From Maribacter litoralis (GTDB lineage Bacteria; Bacteroidota; Bacteroidia; Flavobacteriales; Flavobacteriaceae): a DNA stretch of 64,000 nucleotides. Below are positions 54,653-63,115 of this stretch, piece after piece; the first letter of the stretch is position 1; each line of letters starts with the position of its first letter. The notes below the pieces were generated by a model. It ran no database searches and had not been told where the DNA came from. It worked only from the letters and a program-made list of their open reading frames with translations. Location: positions 868,001 to 932,000 of the forward strand of contig NZ_QCZD01000002.1 of the NCBI RefSeq assembly GCF_003075045.1, read 5' to 3'. A program made the translations under genes and the position numbers.

Positions 54653-55072
54653 TTATAATACCATGTTGAGGTTTATATGTTCATTCTCTTGTTCTACTTT
54701 CTCAATGGTTAGTTTTTGTTCTCCGGATGGAAATTCCCATAATACCGAATCGCCTTCACTATAGCCCATTACTGCAGCGCCCATTGGGGTAAGTATAGAT
54801 ATTTTGTTGTTTTTTATATCACTATCGGTAGGCAGTACCAGTTTAAATTTCTTGTGCCATCCACTTTCCGAAACTATCGTAACCAAAGTATTAAAGCGTA
54901 TAACATCATCGTGCATATCGGTCGCATCCAAAATTATGGCAGTCTCTAATTCTGATGCCAGCTTTCTAACAGATTTACGTAGGGTGTCATCTTTGTAATA
55001 ACCAGATAGGTTCATTAATCGCTTTAGTACTACAAATTCCTTTTTTTCTATAACCAGATTTCCGTACTTCAT
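54653..55072 (-). CDS. GreA/GreB C-terminal-domain protein, Rnk-like (copy 1)
   Basis: This 139-residue protein has a short helical N-terminal part (about 1-45) and the GreA/GreB FKBP-like C-terminal domain (about 50-125), with KISILTPMGAAVMGYSEGDSVLWEFPSGEQKLTIEKV. The long coiled coil that lets GreA enter the RNA polymerase channel is lacking, as in Rnk, regulator of nucleoside diphosphate kinase. It may bind RNA polymerase without cleavage activity. The paralogue at 57901 has the same layout. It lies alone between the Usp and glutamate dehydrogenase genes. Confidence 0.85.
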   Translation of the reverse strand: MKYGNLVIEKKEFVVLKRLMNLSGYYKDDTLRKSVRKLASELETAIILDATDMHDDVIRFNTLVTIVSESGWHKKFKLVLPTDSDIKNNKISILTPMGAAVMGYSEGDSVLWEFPSGEQKLTIEKVEQENEHINLNMVL

Positions 55073-55237
55073 ATGCTGTATTTTATGATTGTAAATTGAA
55101 TTTTAAAATAATGTTCCTTGCCATTCTAAGCGCAGCCGAGAACAGTAGCTAGCTTATTTCAAATAATTTCGACCACGCTCTTTGTGGCAGTTTTATGTAT
55201 TAAAATTCTTTATCGTTTTTTGGTCAATTACTACAGA

Positions 55238-56527
55238 TCAAGGAAAAATACCTCGTTGTACATAAGCTTCCTCTAATCTTTCAATAGCAATGATGAAAGC
55301 AGCGGTGCGCATATCAACATTTCTTTTTTTAGAGGTTTCTATTACCGTGGTAAAAGACGTCAACATTTTCTTTTCTAACTTTTCCATCACCTCTTCCAAA
55401 GACCATATTTCGCCGTTACGGTTTTGTAGCCATTCAAAGTAACTTCCTATAACCCCACCGGAGTTGCAAAGAATATCTGGAATAATGTCTATACATTTTT
55501 TTAATAGGATGTTCTCGGCATCTACATCGGTTGGTCCGTTAGCACCTTCGGCAATTAAATATGCCTTTATTTTATTGGCGTTCTTCGCCGTAATCTGATT
55601 ACCTAGTGCAGCAGGAATACAGATATCACAATCTAAAGAGAAGAAATCTGCGTTGTCAATGGTTCTGGCTTTTGAGAATCCTAATATGCTTCCTTTGTTC
55701 CCTTGGCTGTAGGCCAGTAATTGGTCTACGTCAATACCATCTTCATTGACTATACTGCCATAGGCGTCTTGTACTGCAGTCAACAGAGCTCCTTCCTTTA
55801 CCAAAAAATAAGCGGCCCAGTAACCTACGTTACCAAAACCTTGTACAATAAACTTCTTGTTCTTTAGGTCTACATTGTTATTTTTTGCCCAAAATTTAAT
55901 GGTCAAGAAAACTCCGTAGCCGGTAGCCCTGTCCCTTCCTTTAGATCCACCGGCACCAATAGGTTTACCAGTAACTACGTGCATATTGGTAGAACGTTCC
56001 GCCGGCGATTTGGTAGACATGTACGTGTCAAGTATCCAAGCCATGGTTTGCGAATTGGTATTCACATCTGGGGCGGGTATATCCAATTCCGGACCGATAT
56101 TGTCTCCTAAGGCATAGGTAAACCTTCTGGTAATACGTTCTAATTCAGAATCTGAATATTTTGTCGGGTCTAACTGTATGCCTCCTTTAGCGCCGCCATA
56201 GGGCAAACCTGCCAATGAGGTTTTCCAGGTCATCCACATTGCCAAAGCCTTTGCAGCATCGATATCTACCGTAGGGTGATAACGAAGTCCGCCTTTATAT
56301 GGCCCTAATGAGTTATTGTGTTGAACGCGGTAACCGGTAAATATTTCAACTTCACCATTGTCCATTCTTACAGGAAAGTGAACAACAAATTCATTATTGG
56401 TGACCTCAAGAATTTTTCTAATGTTCTTATTAAGGTCAATAATGTCTGCGGCATTATCAAACTGCCGCATTACATTTTCTAGCATACCTTGTTTAGGTGC
56501 TTTTTTGGGCGCTACTTTTGCTATCAT
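55238..56527 (-). CDS. gdhA: Glutamate dehydrogenase (Glu/Leu/Phe/Val family)
   Basis: This 429-residue enzyme catalyses reversible deamination of glutamate to 2-oxoglutarate. The catalytic lysine region is YGGAKGGIQLDP, and the NAD(P)-binding motif is VQGFGNVGYWAAYFL. Length fits the hexameric NAD-type branch. The start (MIAKVAPKKAPKQG) lies 5 bp after a small cysteine-rich gene on the same strand. In this setting it may serve nitrogen or stress metabolism; its 2-oxoglutarate link with the hydroxyproline pathway is only general. Confidence 0.94.
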   Translation of the reverse strand: MIAKVAPKKAPKQGMLENVMRQFDNAADIIDLNKNIRKILEVTNNEFVVHFPVRMDNGEVEIFTGYRVQHNNSLGPYKGGLRYHPTVDIDAAKALAMWMTWKTSLAGLPYGGAKGGIQLDPTKYSDSELERITRRFTYALGDNIGPELDIPAPDVNTNSQTMAWILDTYMSTKSPAERSTNMHVVTGKPIGAGGSKGRDRATGYGVFLTIKFWAKNNNVDLKNKKFIVQGFGNVGYWAAYFLVKEGALLTAVQDAYGSIVNEDGIDVDQLLAYSQGNKGSILGFSKARTIDNADFFSLDCDICIPAALGNQITAKNANKIKAYLIAEGANGPTDVDAENILLKKCIDIIPDILCNSGGVIGSYFEWLQNRNGEIWSLEEVMEKLEKKMLTSFTTVIETSKKRNVDMRTAAFIIAIERLEEAYVQRGIFP

Positions 56528-56532
56528 TCTTT

Positions 56533-56733
56533 TTAGTTTAAGACTAATTTTCTTTTTTCTTCGTTACTTGACAATTCGTTGGAAATCACCAATGTGGCTT
56601 CATTGGTGTTATCCAAAAAATGATAATATTCACTGCACGCATAAATGCTATTTTTATCTCTTGTTATTGAACAATAAGAAATGTGTGTGCAGGTTGAGCA
56701 TATGCTCCGCATATAATTTTTCATCGAGCCCAT
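56533..56733 (-). CDS. Small cysteine-rich protein upstream of glutamate dehydrogenase
   Basis: This frame encodes 66 residues; the likely start is the ATG giving MKNYMRSICSTC (63 residues). The four cysteines follow C-x2-C-x5-C-x10-C (CSTCTHISYC to YAC), which is a plausible metal-binding pattern, and NEATLVISNEL recalls small conserved Bacteroidota proteins. Tight spacing (5 bp) to gdhA supports a real coupled gene. Its function is unknown. Confidence 0.6.
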   Translation of the reverse strand: MGSMKNYMRSICSTCTHISYCSITRDKNSIYACSEYYHFLDNTNEATLVISNELSSNEEKRKLVLN

Positions 56734-56768
56734 ATTATGATGTATTAAAATGTTCTTACTGTTGTTCG

Positions 56769-57392
56769 TTATTCAAAAACTGGCTGTGACTTTACAGGAT
56801 AAAAAATTAATAATAGCAGTGTAATGCCAATAAGAATCAGAAGGGCAAATGCCAGTTTTGACATTAGTATATTATTGTCTAAAGTTTTGTTAGAAAGTTG
56901 TGTTAGTTGCTTGCTCTCTTCTAATTGTATTTTTGCCAGCGTATTTAAATTGGTACTGATCTGGGCAAGTGTTTCTAAAGAATTTGATCGGTTAGTACTT
57001 TGAAGACCATTGTTAGATTGAAGTTCTTTGGTCTCCAATGTTTTTAATTTGTTGAAATGACTTTTCAACTCGTTTAAGGCTGTATATTCTTTATTGGTAA
57101 GTTCTGTTAGAGCAACTTCGTCCAATAGTTTTTCAGCCCTTACATTGTTTTCTTTGCTAATAACAAAATTATTCTCTGTTAGGAGTTCAAATTTTTTTTC
57201 ATGAAAAATGTTATTTAACTCATAGATATAGTCTTGAACCTTTACTCTGTCTTCATAAACAGTATTTACAGTGGTTTGTAGTGTAGAAAAATGCCTTTGG
57301 TACAATCTATTTGAACCTAAAACCAATAAGAAGGTGATGCCTAATATAAAGATGGCATGCATTCTTTGTTGTGTTTTTAATTTTGAAAACAT
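56769..57392 (-). CDS. Membrane four-helix-bundle sensor-like protein
   Basis: This 207-residue protein has an N-terminal membrane segment (about 12-28), a long all-helical periplasmic region (about 35-165) and a second membrane segment (about 178-198), ending shortly after. This is the topology of 4HB_MCP-type sensor domains, but no signalling output is attached. It could modulate a separate kinase, such as the one at 59882, through its membrane helices. No function is established. Confidence 0.65.
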   Translation of the reverse strand: MFSKLKTQQRMHAIFILGITFLLVLGSNRLYQRHFSTLQTTVNTVYEDRVKVQDYIYELNNIFHEKKFELLTENNFVISKENNVRAEKLLDEVALTELTNKEYTALNELKSHFNKLKTLETKELQSNNGLQSTNRSNSLETLAQISTNLNTLAKIQLEESKQLTQLSNKTLDNNILMSKLAFALLILIGITLLLLIFYPVKSQPVFE

Positions 57393-57522
57393 AATAGGTT
57401 TCTGTTTTGATATTGAGATTGTACTAATGATTGTAAAAATGAATCCACTCGGCGTTATCTTAATAAATCAGCCAACTTATTTATAGATGCCAAGTGGATT
57501 GCATCAACCAACTAAAAAGAGC

Positions 57523-57882
57523 TTATAAAATTTGTAATTCACCAGAGCTGATAGCGTCTTTGTAATCTGCGGTTACTACCGTATGACTGCCAAAGAAACG
57601 GTTGCCATCATTTCTCTTTATTTTAATCTGTGTTGTACCGTCCTTTTTTAGCTTAACTGCGGTAACAACTACTTTTTCGCCATGAGCACTTCTATAATTG
57701 GCTATGCCACCACGTTTAATAATGAAGTTTTCTCTTGGGAAATCTATGTGCTTGTATTTGTTCGATTCTGGTTTGCCTATTTCTAAAACATCACCAACAT
57801 TGACTTCTGTTTGTGTTGTAACATTGTCTTGTGCGTTTAATAGACTTACTGAGAATAATAGTGCGATTGCGTATTTTAACAT
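57523..57882 (-). CDS. Small secreted protein of unknown function
   Basis: This 119-residue protein has a signal peptide (cleaved near SLLNAQ, about residue 18) and a compact basic mature domain with NFIIKRGGIANYRSAHGEKVVVTAV. I recognise no family. The start is 18 bp after the stop of the GreA-like gene at 57901, so it is probably expressed from the same sigma-54-type promoter. A periplasmic stress role is possible but unproven. Confidence 0.65.
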   Translation of the reverse strand: MLKYAIALLFSVSLLNAQDNVTTQTEVNVGDVLEIGKPESNKYKHIDFPRENFIIKRGGIANYRSAHGEKVVVTAVKLKKDGTTQIKIKRNDGNRFFGSHTVVTADYKDAISSGELQIL

Positions 57883-57900
57883 AATTAATTGATTTTAGAG

Positions 57901-58347
57901 TTAATGAATTTTTTCTATTGTGGTCGATTGAACTTTAGTTGTGGTTTTGTTGGCTGTGTTCGGCTGATTTACTTTTTCGATTACCAAAGACATTATCTCA
58001 CCTGGTAGCCCAAATGAAATTCTATCACCTACGGCGCGACCAATAACCGATGCTCCTAAACTGCTGACCACAGAAATTTTATGCTGCTTTACATCATTCT
58101 GCTCAGGAGGCACAATTTTAAAAGTTTGATGAACGCCCGATGCTCCGGTAACCTTAATGGTTGAATTAATTGTTACAATATCAAATGGAATATCTGCAGT
58201 ATTCAATACCATGGCCATGGCCATATTCTGAGCTAGAATTTCTAGTACGTTCTTATGGGCATAATCTTCAATAGAAAGGTTGTTCTCAAGGTGTTTTTTA
58301 ATCGCCAAGAATTCGCTCTCTTCTAAAACTAGACTACCGTATTTCAT
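57901..58347 (-). CDS. GreA/GreB C-terminal-domain protein, Rnk-like (copy 2)
   Basis: This 148-residue protein is a paralogue of that at 54653. Both start MKYGxLVxExxEFxxxK and share the Gre C-terminal domain, here KISVVSSLGASVIGRAVGDRISFGLPGEIMSLVIEKV. It lacks the GreA coiled coil, so it probably contacts RNA polymerase or another partner without transcript cleavage. A sigma-54-type promoter lies 73 bp upstream, and the NtrC-type regulator gene follows on the upstream side, which suggests direct control. Confidence 0.85.
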   Translation of the reverse strand: MKYGSLVLEESEFLAIKKHLENNLSIEDYAHKNVLEILAQNMAMAMVLNTADIPFDIVTINSTIKVTGASGVHQTFKIVPPEQNDVKQHKISVVSSLGASVIGRAVGDRISFGLPGEIMSLVIEKVNQPNTANKTTTKVQSTTIEKIH

Positions 58348-58419
58348 CTACTGCATTTTTAATAATTCTACTTGAATCCTTAAAAAAGGTCTTGTAGCTT
58401 TTTTGTTCGCAATAGAAAA

Positions 58420-58435
58420 TGCAATTGGTATGCCC
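58420..58435 (-). promoter_or_regulatory. Sigma-54-type (-24/-12) promoter
   Basis: The minus strand reads GGGCATACCAATTGCA. Against the consensus TGGCACRNNNNTTGCW it matches 14 of 16 positions, keeps the essential GG and GC, and has exact spacing. It points to the GreA-like gene starting at 58347, and the gene for a sigma-54-dependent activator lies about 130 bp upstream. Confidence 0.7.
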
Positions 58436-58562
58436 TAAAAAGAGATATTTTGGGTTGTTGTGATTAAATATCTGAAAATCAAATATTTAAATATTTATAA
58501 ATATTTTGACACACTTTTAGAAGTGGGTAAAAATTCCCCAATCGGGTATATTTTCCCCGATT

Positions 58563-59882
58563 TTACTTCAACTTTTCACGAAGGGTTTTACGATCTATTT
58601 GTAGAATTTGTGCGGCTTTGGTCTTGTTACCTTCTGTATGCGCCAATACACGCCGAATGTATTCTTTTTCCATTTCATGCAAGGGACGCAATTCATCTTC
58701 AGGGAAGTTGATTTGATATTTTAAAATATCCGGTAAGTCCTTTACTTTAATGATGCCATCGCACATTATTACGGCACGCTGAACTATGTTTTCAAGCTCT
58801 CTAATATTACCGGGCCAGTTATATCGCTCTAAAATTTGAAGCGCTTCGGGGGCAATACGTAATAAACGGTCTTTAAATTCAATACCATATTTCCGAATGA
58901 ATTTTTCTGTGAGGATAGCAATATCAGATTTTCTTTCCCGTAGTGGTGGTACTTTAATTTCAACTACAGTTAGTCGATAATATAAATCTTCTCTAAACGT
59001 GCCATTCTTTATCTCGTCCTTTAAATTTGCATTGGTCGCAGCTATTATTCTTATATCTACCTTTTCCACTTTTTGCGATCCTACACGTGTAATTTCTTTT
59101 TCTTGTAAAGCTCTAAGTAATTTGGTCTGTACGGCAAGTGATGCTGTGCCTATTTCATCTAAAAACAGTGTGCCACCTTTGGCTGCTTGAAAGAAACCGT
59201 TTCTATTTTCATTAGCCCCTGTAAAGGCACCTTTTATGTATCCGAAAAGTTCTGCCTCTTGCAGGTTTTCTGGTATGGCACCGCAATTGACCGCAATAAA
59301 AGGCTCCCTAGAAAATTTGCCGGAATAATGTATGGCTCTTGCCACTAGTTCTTTTCCCGTGCCACTTTCGCCCGTTATAATAATAGTAGCTTTATTGTCC
59401 TTTACGCGCTCAATAATATTCGTTACTTTTTTAAAAGCGGCCGATTCGCCCACCATATCCGAATAGAGGTTGGTATGTGTTGAAGGGACAGTTCTATTCT
59501 TTCGAGTAGCATTTTGTTCAAATGCTTTTTCAATAGCTTTTTTTAGTTCGGACTTCGTAAATGGTTTGGTCAAATAATCCGTTGCGCCAGATTTTATGAC
59601 TTCTAATGAATCTTCTACCGAGGGATAACCGGTTACCACTAATTTCGGTATCTCTGGGTAATGTTCGTTTGTAAACTTCAATAATTGTAATCCGTCAATT
59701 TCCGGCATTTGAATATCGGTAATGAGCAAATCAATATAAGTATCTTTAAGAATAAACAGGGCTTCCTTTACAGACACAGCTTTGTAGGTATGGTAGTCCA
59801 TAGCTTGTAAATGTCGTTGCAAAAGCTCTAATATATCTATATCGTCATCTACTATTAATATGTTCTCTTTGCGCAAATCCAT
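58563..59882 (-). CDS. Sigma-54-dependent response regulator (NtrC/ZraR type)
   Basis: This 439-residue activator has a receiver domain (D56 in LLITDIQMP, K in DYLTKPF), a sigma-54 AAA+ domain with Walker A GESGTGKE (171-178) and the sigma-54-contacting GAFTGA loop (218-223), and a C-terminal Fis-type helix-turn-helix (GNKTKAAQILQIDRKTL). All parts needed to activate sigma-54 promoters are present. Its start overlaps the kinase stop by one base. The promoter at 58420 is the obvious nearby target. Confidence 0.95.
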   Translation of the reverse strand: MDLRKENILIVDDDIDILELLQRHLQAMDYHTYKAVSVKEALFILKDTYIDLLITDIQMPEIDGLQLLKFTNEHYPEIPKLVVTGYPSVEDSLEVIKSGATDYLTKPFTKSELKKAIEKAFEQNATRKNRTVPSTHTNLYSDMVGESAAFKKVTNIIERVKDNKATIIITGESGTGKELVARAIHYSGKFSREPFIAVNCGAIPENLQEAELFGYIKGAFTGANENRNGFFQAAKGGTLFLDEIGTASLAVQTKLLRALQEKEITRVGSQKVEKVDIRIIAATNANLKDEIKNGTFREDLYYRLTVVEIKVPPLRERKSDIAILTEKFIRKYGIEFKDRLLRIAPEALQILERYNWPGNIRELENIVQRAVIMCDGIIKVKDLPDILKYQINFPEDELRPLHEMEKEYIRRVLAHTEGNKTKAAQILQIDRKTLREKLK

Positions 59883-60973
59883 CAGTTTAATTTTGGAAAG
59901 TCAACCGTAAATATAGTGCCTTTAGGGGTGTTTTTACTATGCTCTATACTACCTTTATGGCTCGTGATAATACCGTGTACCACACTAAGACCTAGTCCGG
60001 TGCCCTCGCCAATGGGTTTAGTAGTGAAAAAGGGTTCAAACACCTTATCCCCCAATTCTGTAGGTATACCATCGCCCTGATCGGCGATCTTTAAAAGAAT
60101 ATGGCTTTCGGTATCTAAAACCTTGACTGTAATAGTGCCATTTTCTGGGGAGTAATAAATGGCATTCATAATGAGATTGAACATTACCTGTGTCAATTGC
60201 ACCGTGTCTGCCTTTAATTCTAGGTCTTCATTTTCAAAAGTTGTTACCAGTTTTATTTTTTTATCACGTAAAGATGGTGCCAATAACTTAATGACGCTGG
60301 TAACAATTGGAATCAATTTTACCCTTTGCATTTCCTGTGGCATTTCGCAAGCAAAGAACATTAGTTTTTTTACGATTTCTCTACTGAAAATGGCACTGTC
60401 CATTATTTTTTCAAGATCCCTAACAGCCTGTTGGTCTGTCATTTTCTCCGCTAGTAATTCGGCAAAGCCGAGTATATTGGCAAGCGGTGTATTTAACTCA
60501 TGCGCAATACCCGCGGTAATTTCACCTAATATATGTAAACGGTCAGCTCTTTCAATCTGTCTTCTGGTTAGTGCTTCGCTATCACGTATTTGCTTGCGTT
60601 CTATAAGATTACCTATGTCTAGGGCAACGTTGTTCAATAGGGTCTGCTCTTCAATTAAAAAGTCGTCTAGCGAATACTTATCCGAAGGGTAGCCCACTAC
60701 TACTTCACCTTCCAATTTATTAAATACTTTAATTTTTGATGATAAACATACCATTGTTGGTTTGTAATCATCCGTTTTAACCGTGCATTTACCTACACTC
60801 AAAAAGACTTCGGTCACTTCTTCAAATTGCCATGCTCTTTTTAAGCAGTAGACAATAGCTTCAAGTGTCGCTTCTATTTGGTCATAATCTGCATTTACAA
60901 TAATAGAGGTGACCTCATAAAGACAGGTAAGTTCTTTTACACGCTCTTTTAATTTAGCCTCTACTGTGTTCAT
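59882..60973 (-). CDS. Histidine kinase with GAF-like sensor domain
   Basis: This 363-residue soluble kinase has an N-terminal GAF-like region (about 1-130), HisKA with GEITAGIAHELNTPLANILGFA (about 150-172) and HATPase with ADQGDGIPTELGDKVFEPFFTTK and GTGLGLSVVHGII. The HELNTPL box is that of NtrB-like kinases. It lacks membrane segments, so it senses a cytosolic signal. The gene is coupled to the NtrC-type regulator by a one-base overlap, and both are divergent from the Por-secreted protein gene. Confidence 0.92.
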   Translation of the reverse strand: MNTVEAKLKERVKELTCLYEVTSIIVNADYDQIEATLEAIVYCLKRAWQFEEVTEVFLSVGKCTVKTDDYKPTMVCLSSKIKVFNKLEGEVVVGYPSDKYSLDDFLIEEQTLLNNVALDIGNLIERKQIRDSEALTRRQIERADRLHILGEITAGIAHELNTPLANILGFAELLAEKMTDQQAVRDLEKIMDSAIFSREIVKKLMFFACEMPQEMQRVKLIPIVTSVIKLLAPSLRDKKIKLVTTFENEDLELKADTVQLTQVMFNLIMNAIYYSPENGTITVKVLDTESHILLKIADQGDGIPTELGDKVFEPFFTTKPIGEGTGLGLSVVHGIITSHKGSIEHSKNTPKGTIFTVDFPKLN

Positions 60974-61091
60974 AGATATTCCATTTCAAGTTTGATATAT
61001 AAAGATGAACAATATTTGGCGGGAAATGTATTAACGAATATTTAAATCTTTAAAGTCTTACGATAATTTAAAGCACATAAAATCATTTTGT

Positions 61092-61128
61092 ATAAAGTGG
61101 ATAGGGGTAATACTTCTATCCACTTTAT
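61092..61128 (+). other. 13-bp perfect hairpin in the divergent intergenic region
   Basis: Arms ATAAAGTGGATAG (61092-61104) and CTATCCACTTTAT (61116-61128) pair perfectly around an 11-nt loop, and a T-rich stretch follows. No gene ends here in either direction, so it is not a normal terminator. A TCATTTTG near-consensus -7 box at 61083-61090 would place it at the very 5' end of a transcript reading into the gene at 61236. Confidence 0.55.
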
Positions 61129-61235
61129 TTGTGTTTTTGTTTGCGTTCAACATGAATATGTTGTATTCATAAAAATAGTTCAGAACAATGTTAACCTATT
61201 TCGTTTGTCAAACATTAATCTAAAACTGAACTATA

Positions 61236-61718
61236 ATGAAAAGACAACTACTTCTATATACATGTTTGTTCTATAGTATATGCTCCATTGCGCAATCGAT
61301 AGACCGAAGTGTGGTTGCAAGCCAAGGAAATACCTTAGGTAATGCTGATATTTCTGTAGGGTTTACAGTAGGTGAACCTTTAGTTGGTTTAATAGCTGGG
61401 GATGACGCTGTTGATCAAGGATTTTGGACAGGTTATAGTCTTTTGATTATACCGTTAAGTCTTGAAGAAGATGATATAGAAATACTGGTATACCCTAACC
61501 CTGTTATTGAAAGTGTTACGGTTACTTCTCCTGAAAGTAGTATTGACGGTATGGAGCTCTTTGCCATACACGGGCAAAAAGTATCATCACAGTTTTTTGA
61601 TACTGGGAATACCGAAAATGAAATTGACATGACTACACATGCCAATGGGGTCTATGTATTAAGATTATACGTAGCAGAAAGAACGGAAATCAAAGAATAT
61701 AAACTGATTAAAAAATAG
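61236..61718 (+). CDS. Secreted protein with type IX (Por) sorting domain
   Basis: This 160-residue protein has a signal peptide (cleaved near ICSIAQ, about residue 19), a short mature part (SVVASQGNTLGNADISVGFTVGEPLVG) and a C-terminal type A T9SS sorting domain starting at VYPNPVIESVTV (about 86) and ending YVLRLYVAERTEIKEYKLIKK. Such domains direct export across the outer membrane by the type IX machinery. The mature part is shorter than usual, so the secreted cargo is small. The following gene starts 5 bp after it. Confidence 0.9.
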   Translation: MKRQLLLYTCLFYSICSIAQSIDRSVVASQGNTLGNADISVGFTVGEPLVGLIAGDDAVDQGFWTGYSLLIIPLSLEEDDIEILVYPNPVIESVTVTSPESSIDGMELFAIHGQKVSSQFFDTGNTENEIDMTTHANGVYVLRLYVAERTEIKEYKLIKK

Positions 61719-61722
61719 AACT

Positions 61723-62529
61723 ATGAAAAGAAATTACGTTTCAGTACTGGTAATAGTTGCCATGCTGTGTGGCTCTTTTATACTAAATGCACAGCAGAAG
61801 AATTATATTAATTATCAAGGGGTGGTAAGAGATGCCGATAATGAATTATTGGTAGAAGAATCCGTTGAAATCGGTATAGCATTAAAATTTGGCGCTACCA
61901 ATGCACCTATTCAATATGAAGAAAGTCATATTATTTCAACAGATATGAATGGTGTTTTTAGTCTGCAAATTGGTAGCGGAATTGACAGTAATGGTGATTA
62001 TGAGAATTTACCATGGGGTGAAGCCTCGTTTGTAGCGGTTTCTTTTAATGGTTCAGAACTGGGCACGACCGAATTAATGGCGGTGCCATACGCGATAACT
62101 TCAGGTAGTGATCAGTGGATAGTTGACGGAAATACCATAGCGAATAAAAATATAGGTGAAGTCCGTACTACTGATGATTTACAAGTTTTTGGAGAGTTTA
62201 CATTAAATGATGGGAATGCTGTGAATGAAATATCTGATGATGGAACGTTACCAATTGCTTAGGGTTTAATCAAGGAAAACGCTGACATAGACTCAGGAAG
62301 TGGGAATTTTACCATAGAAAAAATAGCAATAGGGATTTATAACATCACAATACCAAATGAAGATGAGCCAGAAAATTGGACGGTACTAACGACCATTAAC
62401 CATTCTGCACCAGGTATTGCATCAGTTGCGTATTATACAGCAGGAAGAAGAGAATTCAACGTAAATACTTGGAGTCTTGATGCTACTCGTAGTGATTTTA
62501 GTTTTTCATTTGTTGTTTATAAACAATAA
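61723..62529 (+). pseudogene. Secreted tail-fibre-like protein interrupted by an in-frame TAG
   Basis: The first 179 codons encode a signal peptide (ending LNAQ) and a beta-rich domain (NYINYQGVVRDADNELLVEESVEIGI, MAVPYAI) known from T9SS-linked and phage-tail-like proteins of Bacteroidota. Codon 180 is TAG (62260-62262). The frame continues without shift for 88 codons (GLIKENADIDSGSGNFTIEKI to FSFSFVVYKQ), ending at 62529. The extension keeps the expected domain character, so a nonsense mutation (or read-through) is likely. The full product would be about 268 residues. Confidence 0.75.
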
Positions 62530-62701
62530 GTAGTGAATTGATAATATGGCATGACTAATTTTTAAATGTTATTACAGTATTTAAAGTTTAACCAACTTAA
62601 AACTAAAGGATAAATTAAAAAGTAGTAAACCAATCTTATATTTTACTTGGTAGTTATTACAAATTCAATTCTAAACTCTTTAAACATACCCTTAAAAACA
62701 A

Positions 62702-62736
62702 AAAAACCTTCCAATAAAATATTGGAAGGTTTTTTG
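62702..62736 (-). terminator. Terminator downstream of the first tRNA-Lys
   Basis: CCTTCCAAT and ATTGGAAGG (62707-62715 and 62721-62729) form a perfect 9-bp stem flanked by A/T runs. On the minus strand it directly follows the tRNA at 62737. Confidence 0.9.
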
Positions 62737-62809
62737 TGACCTGGCTGGGGCTCGAACCCAGGACCCTCTCCTTAAAAGGGAGATGCTCTACCAACTGAGC
62801 TACCAGGTC
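62737..62809 (-). tRNA. tRNA-Lys (anticodon TTT), copy 1
   Basis: Acceptor arms GACCTGG and CCAGGTC pair. The anticodon loop CTTTTAA gives anticodon TTT, and the D-arm (GCTCAGTTGGTAGAGC) and T-arm (GGTTCGAGCCC) are canonical. Length is 73 nt without CCA. It is identical to the copy at 62909. Confidence 0.97.
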
Positions 62810-62867
62810 AAAATTTAAAAAGAACTTACAAGGTCTATGAGTTAATAAATCAACTCGAACGCTTAAA

Positions 62868-62900
62868 TAAAAAAGCCTCTTTTTTTTGAAGAGGCTAATA
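62868..62900 (-). terminator. Terminator downstream of the second tRNA-Lys
   Basis: AGCCTCT (62874-62880) and AGAGGCT (62890-62896) pair around a T-rich loop, flanked by A runs on the plus strand that read as T on the minus strand. Confidence 0.75.
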
Positions 62901-62908
62901 TTTAGTGG

Positions 62909-62981
62909 TGACCTGGCTGGGGCTCGAACCCAGGACCCTCTCCTTAAAAGGGAGATGCTCTACCAACTGAGCTACCAGGTC
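62909..62981 (-). tRNA. tRNA-Lys (anticodon TTT), copy 2
   Basis: The 73-nt sequence is identical to the copy at 62737, with the same TTT anticodon and arms. Each copy has its own terminator, so they may be transcribed separately or as a processed pair. Confidence 0.97.
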
Positions 62982-63115
62982 AAATTCATCATTTCAGAAA
63001 TTTGTTTCCCTCAATGCGGGTGCAAATATACGTCGTTAACTTTATTTTGCAAGTCATTTTTGAGATAAATTTATTTTTTTTTGAAAACCCTTTTATTTAG
63101 TCCAATTTTGTACAA

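Noticed and set aside
57488..57503. Plus-strand sequence TGCCAAGTGGATTGCA resembles a sigma-54 promoter.
   Set aside because: The essential GG is broken (GC) and no plus-strand gene follows.
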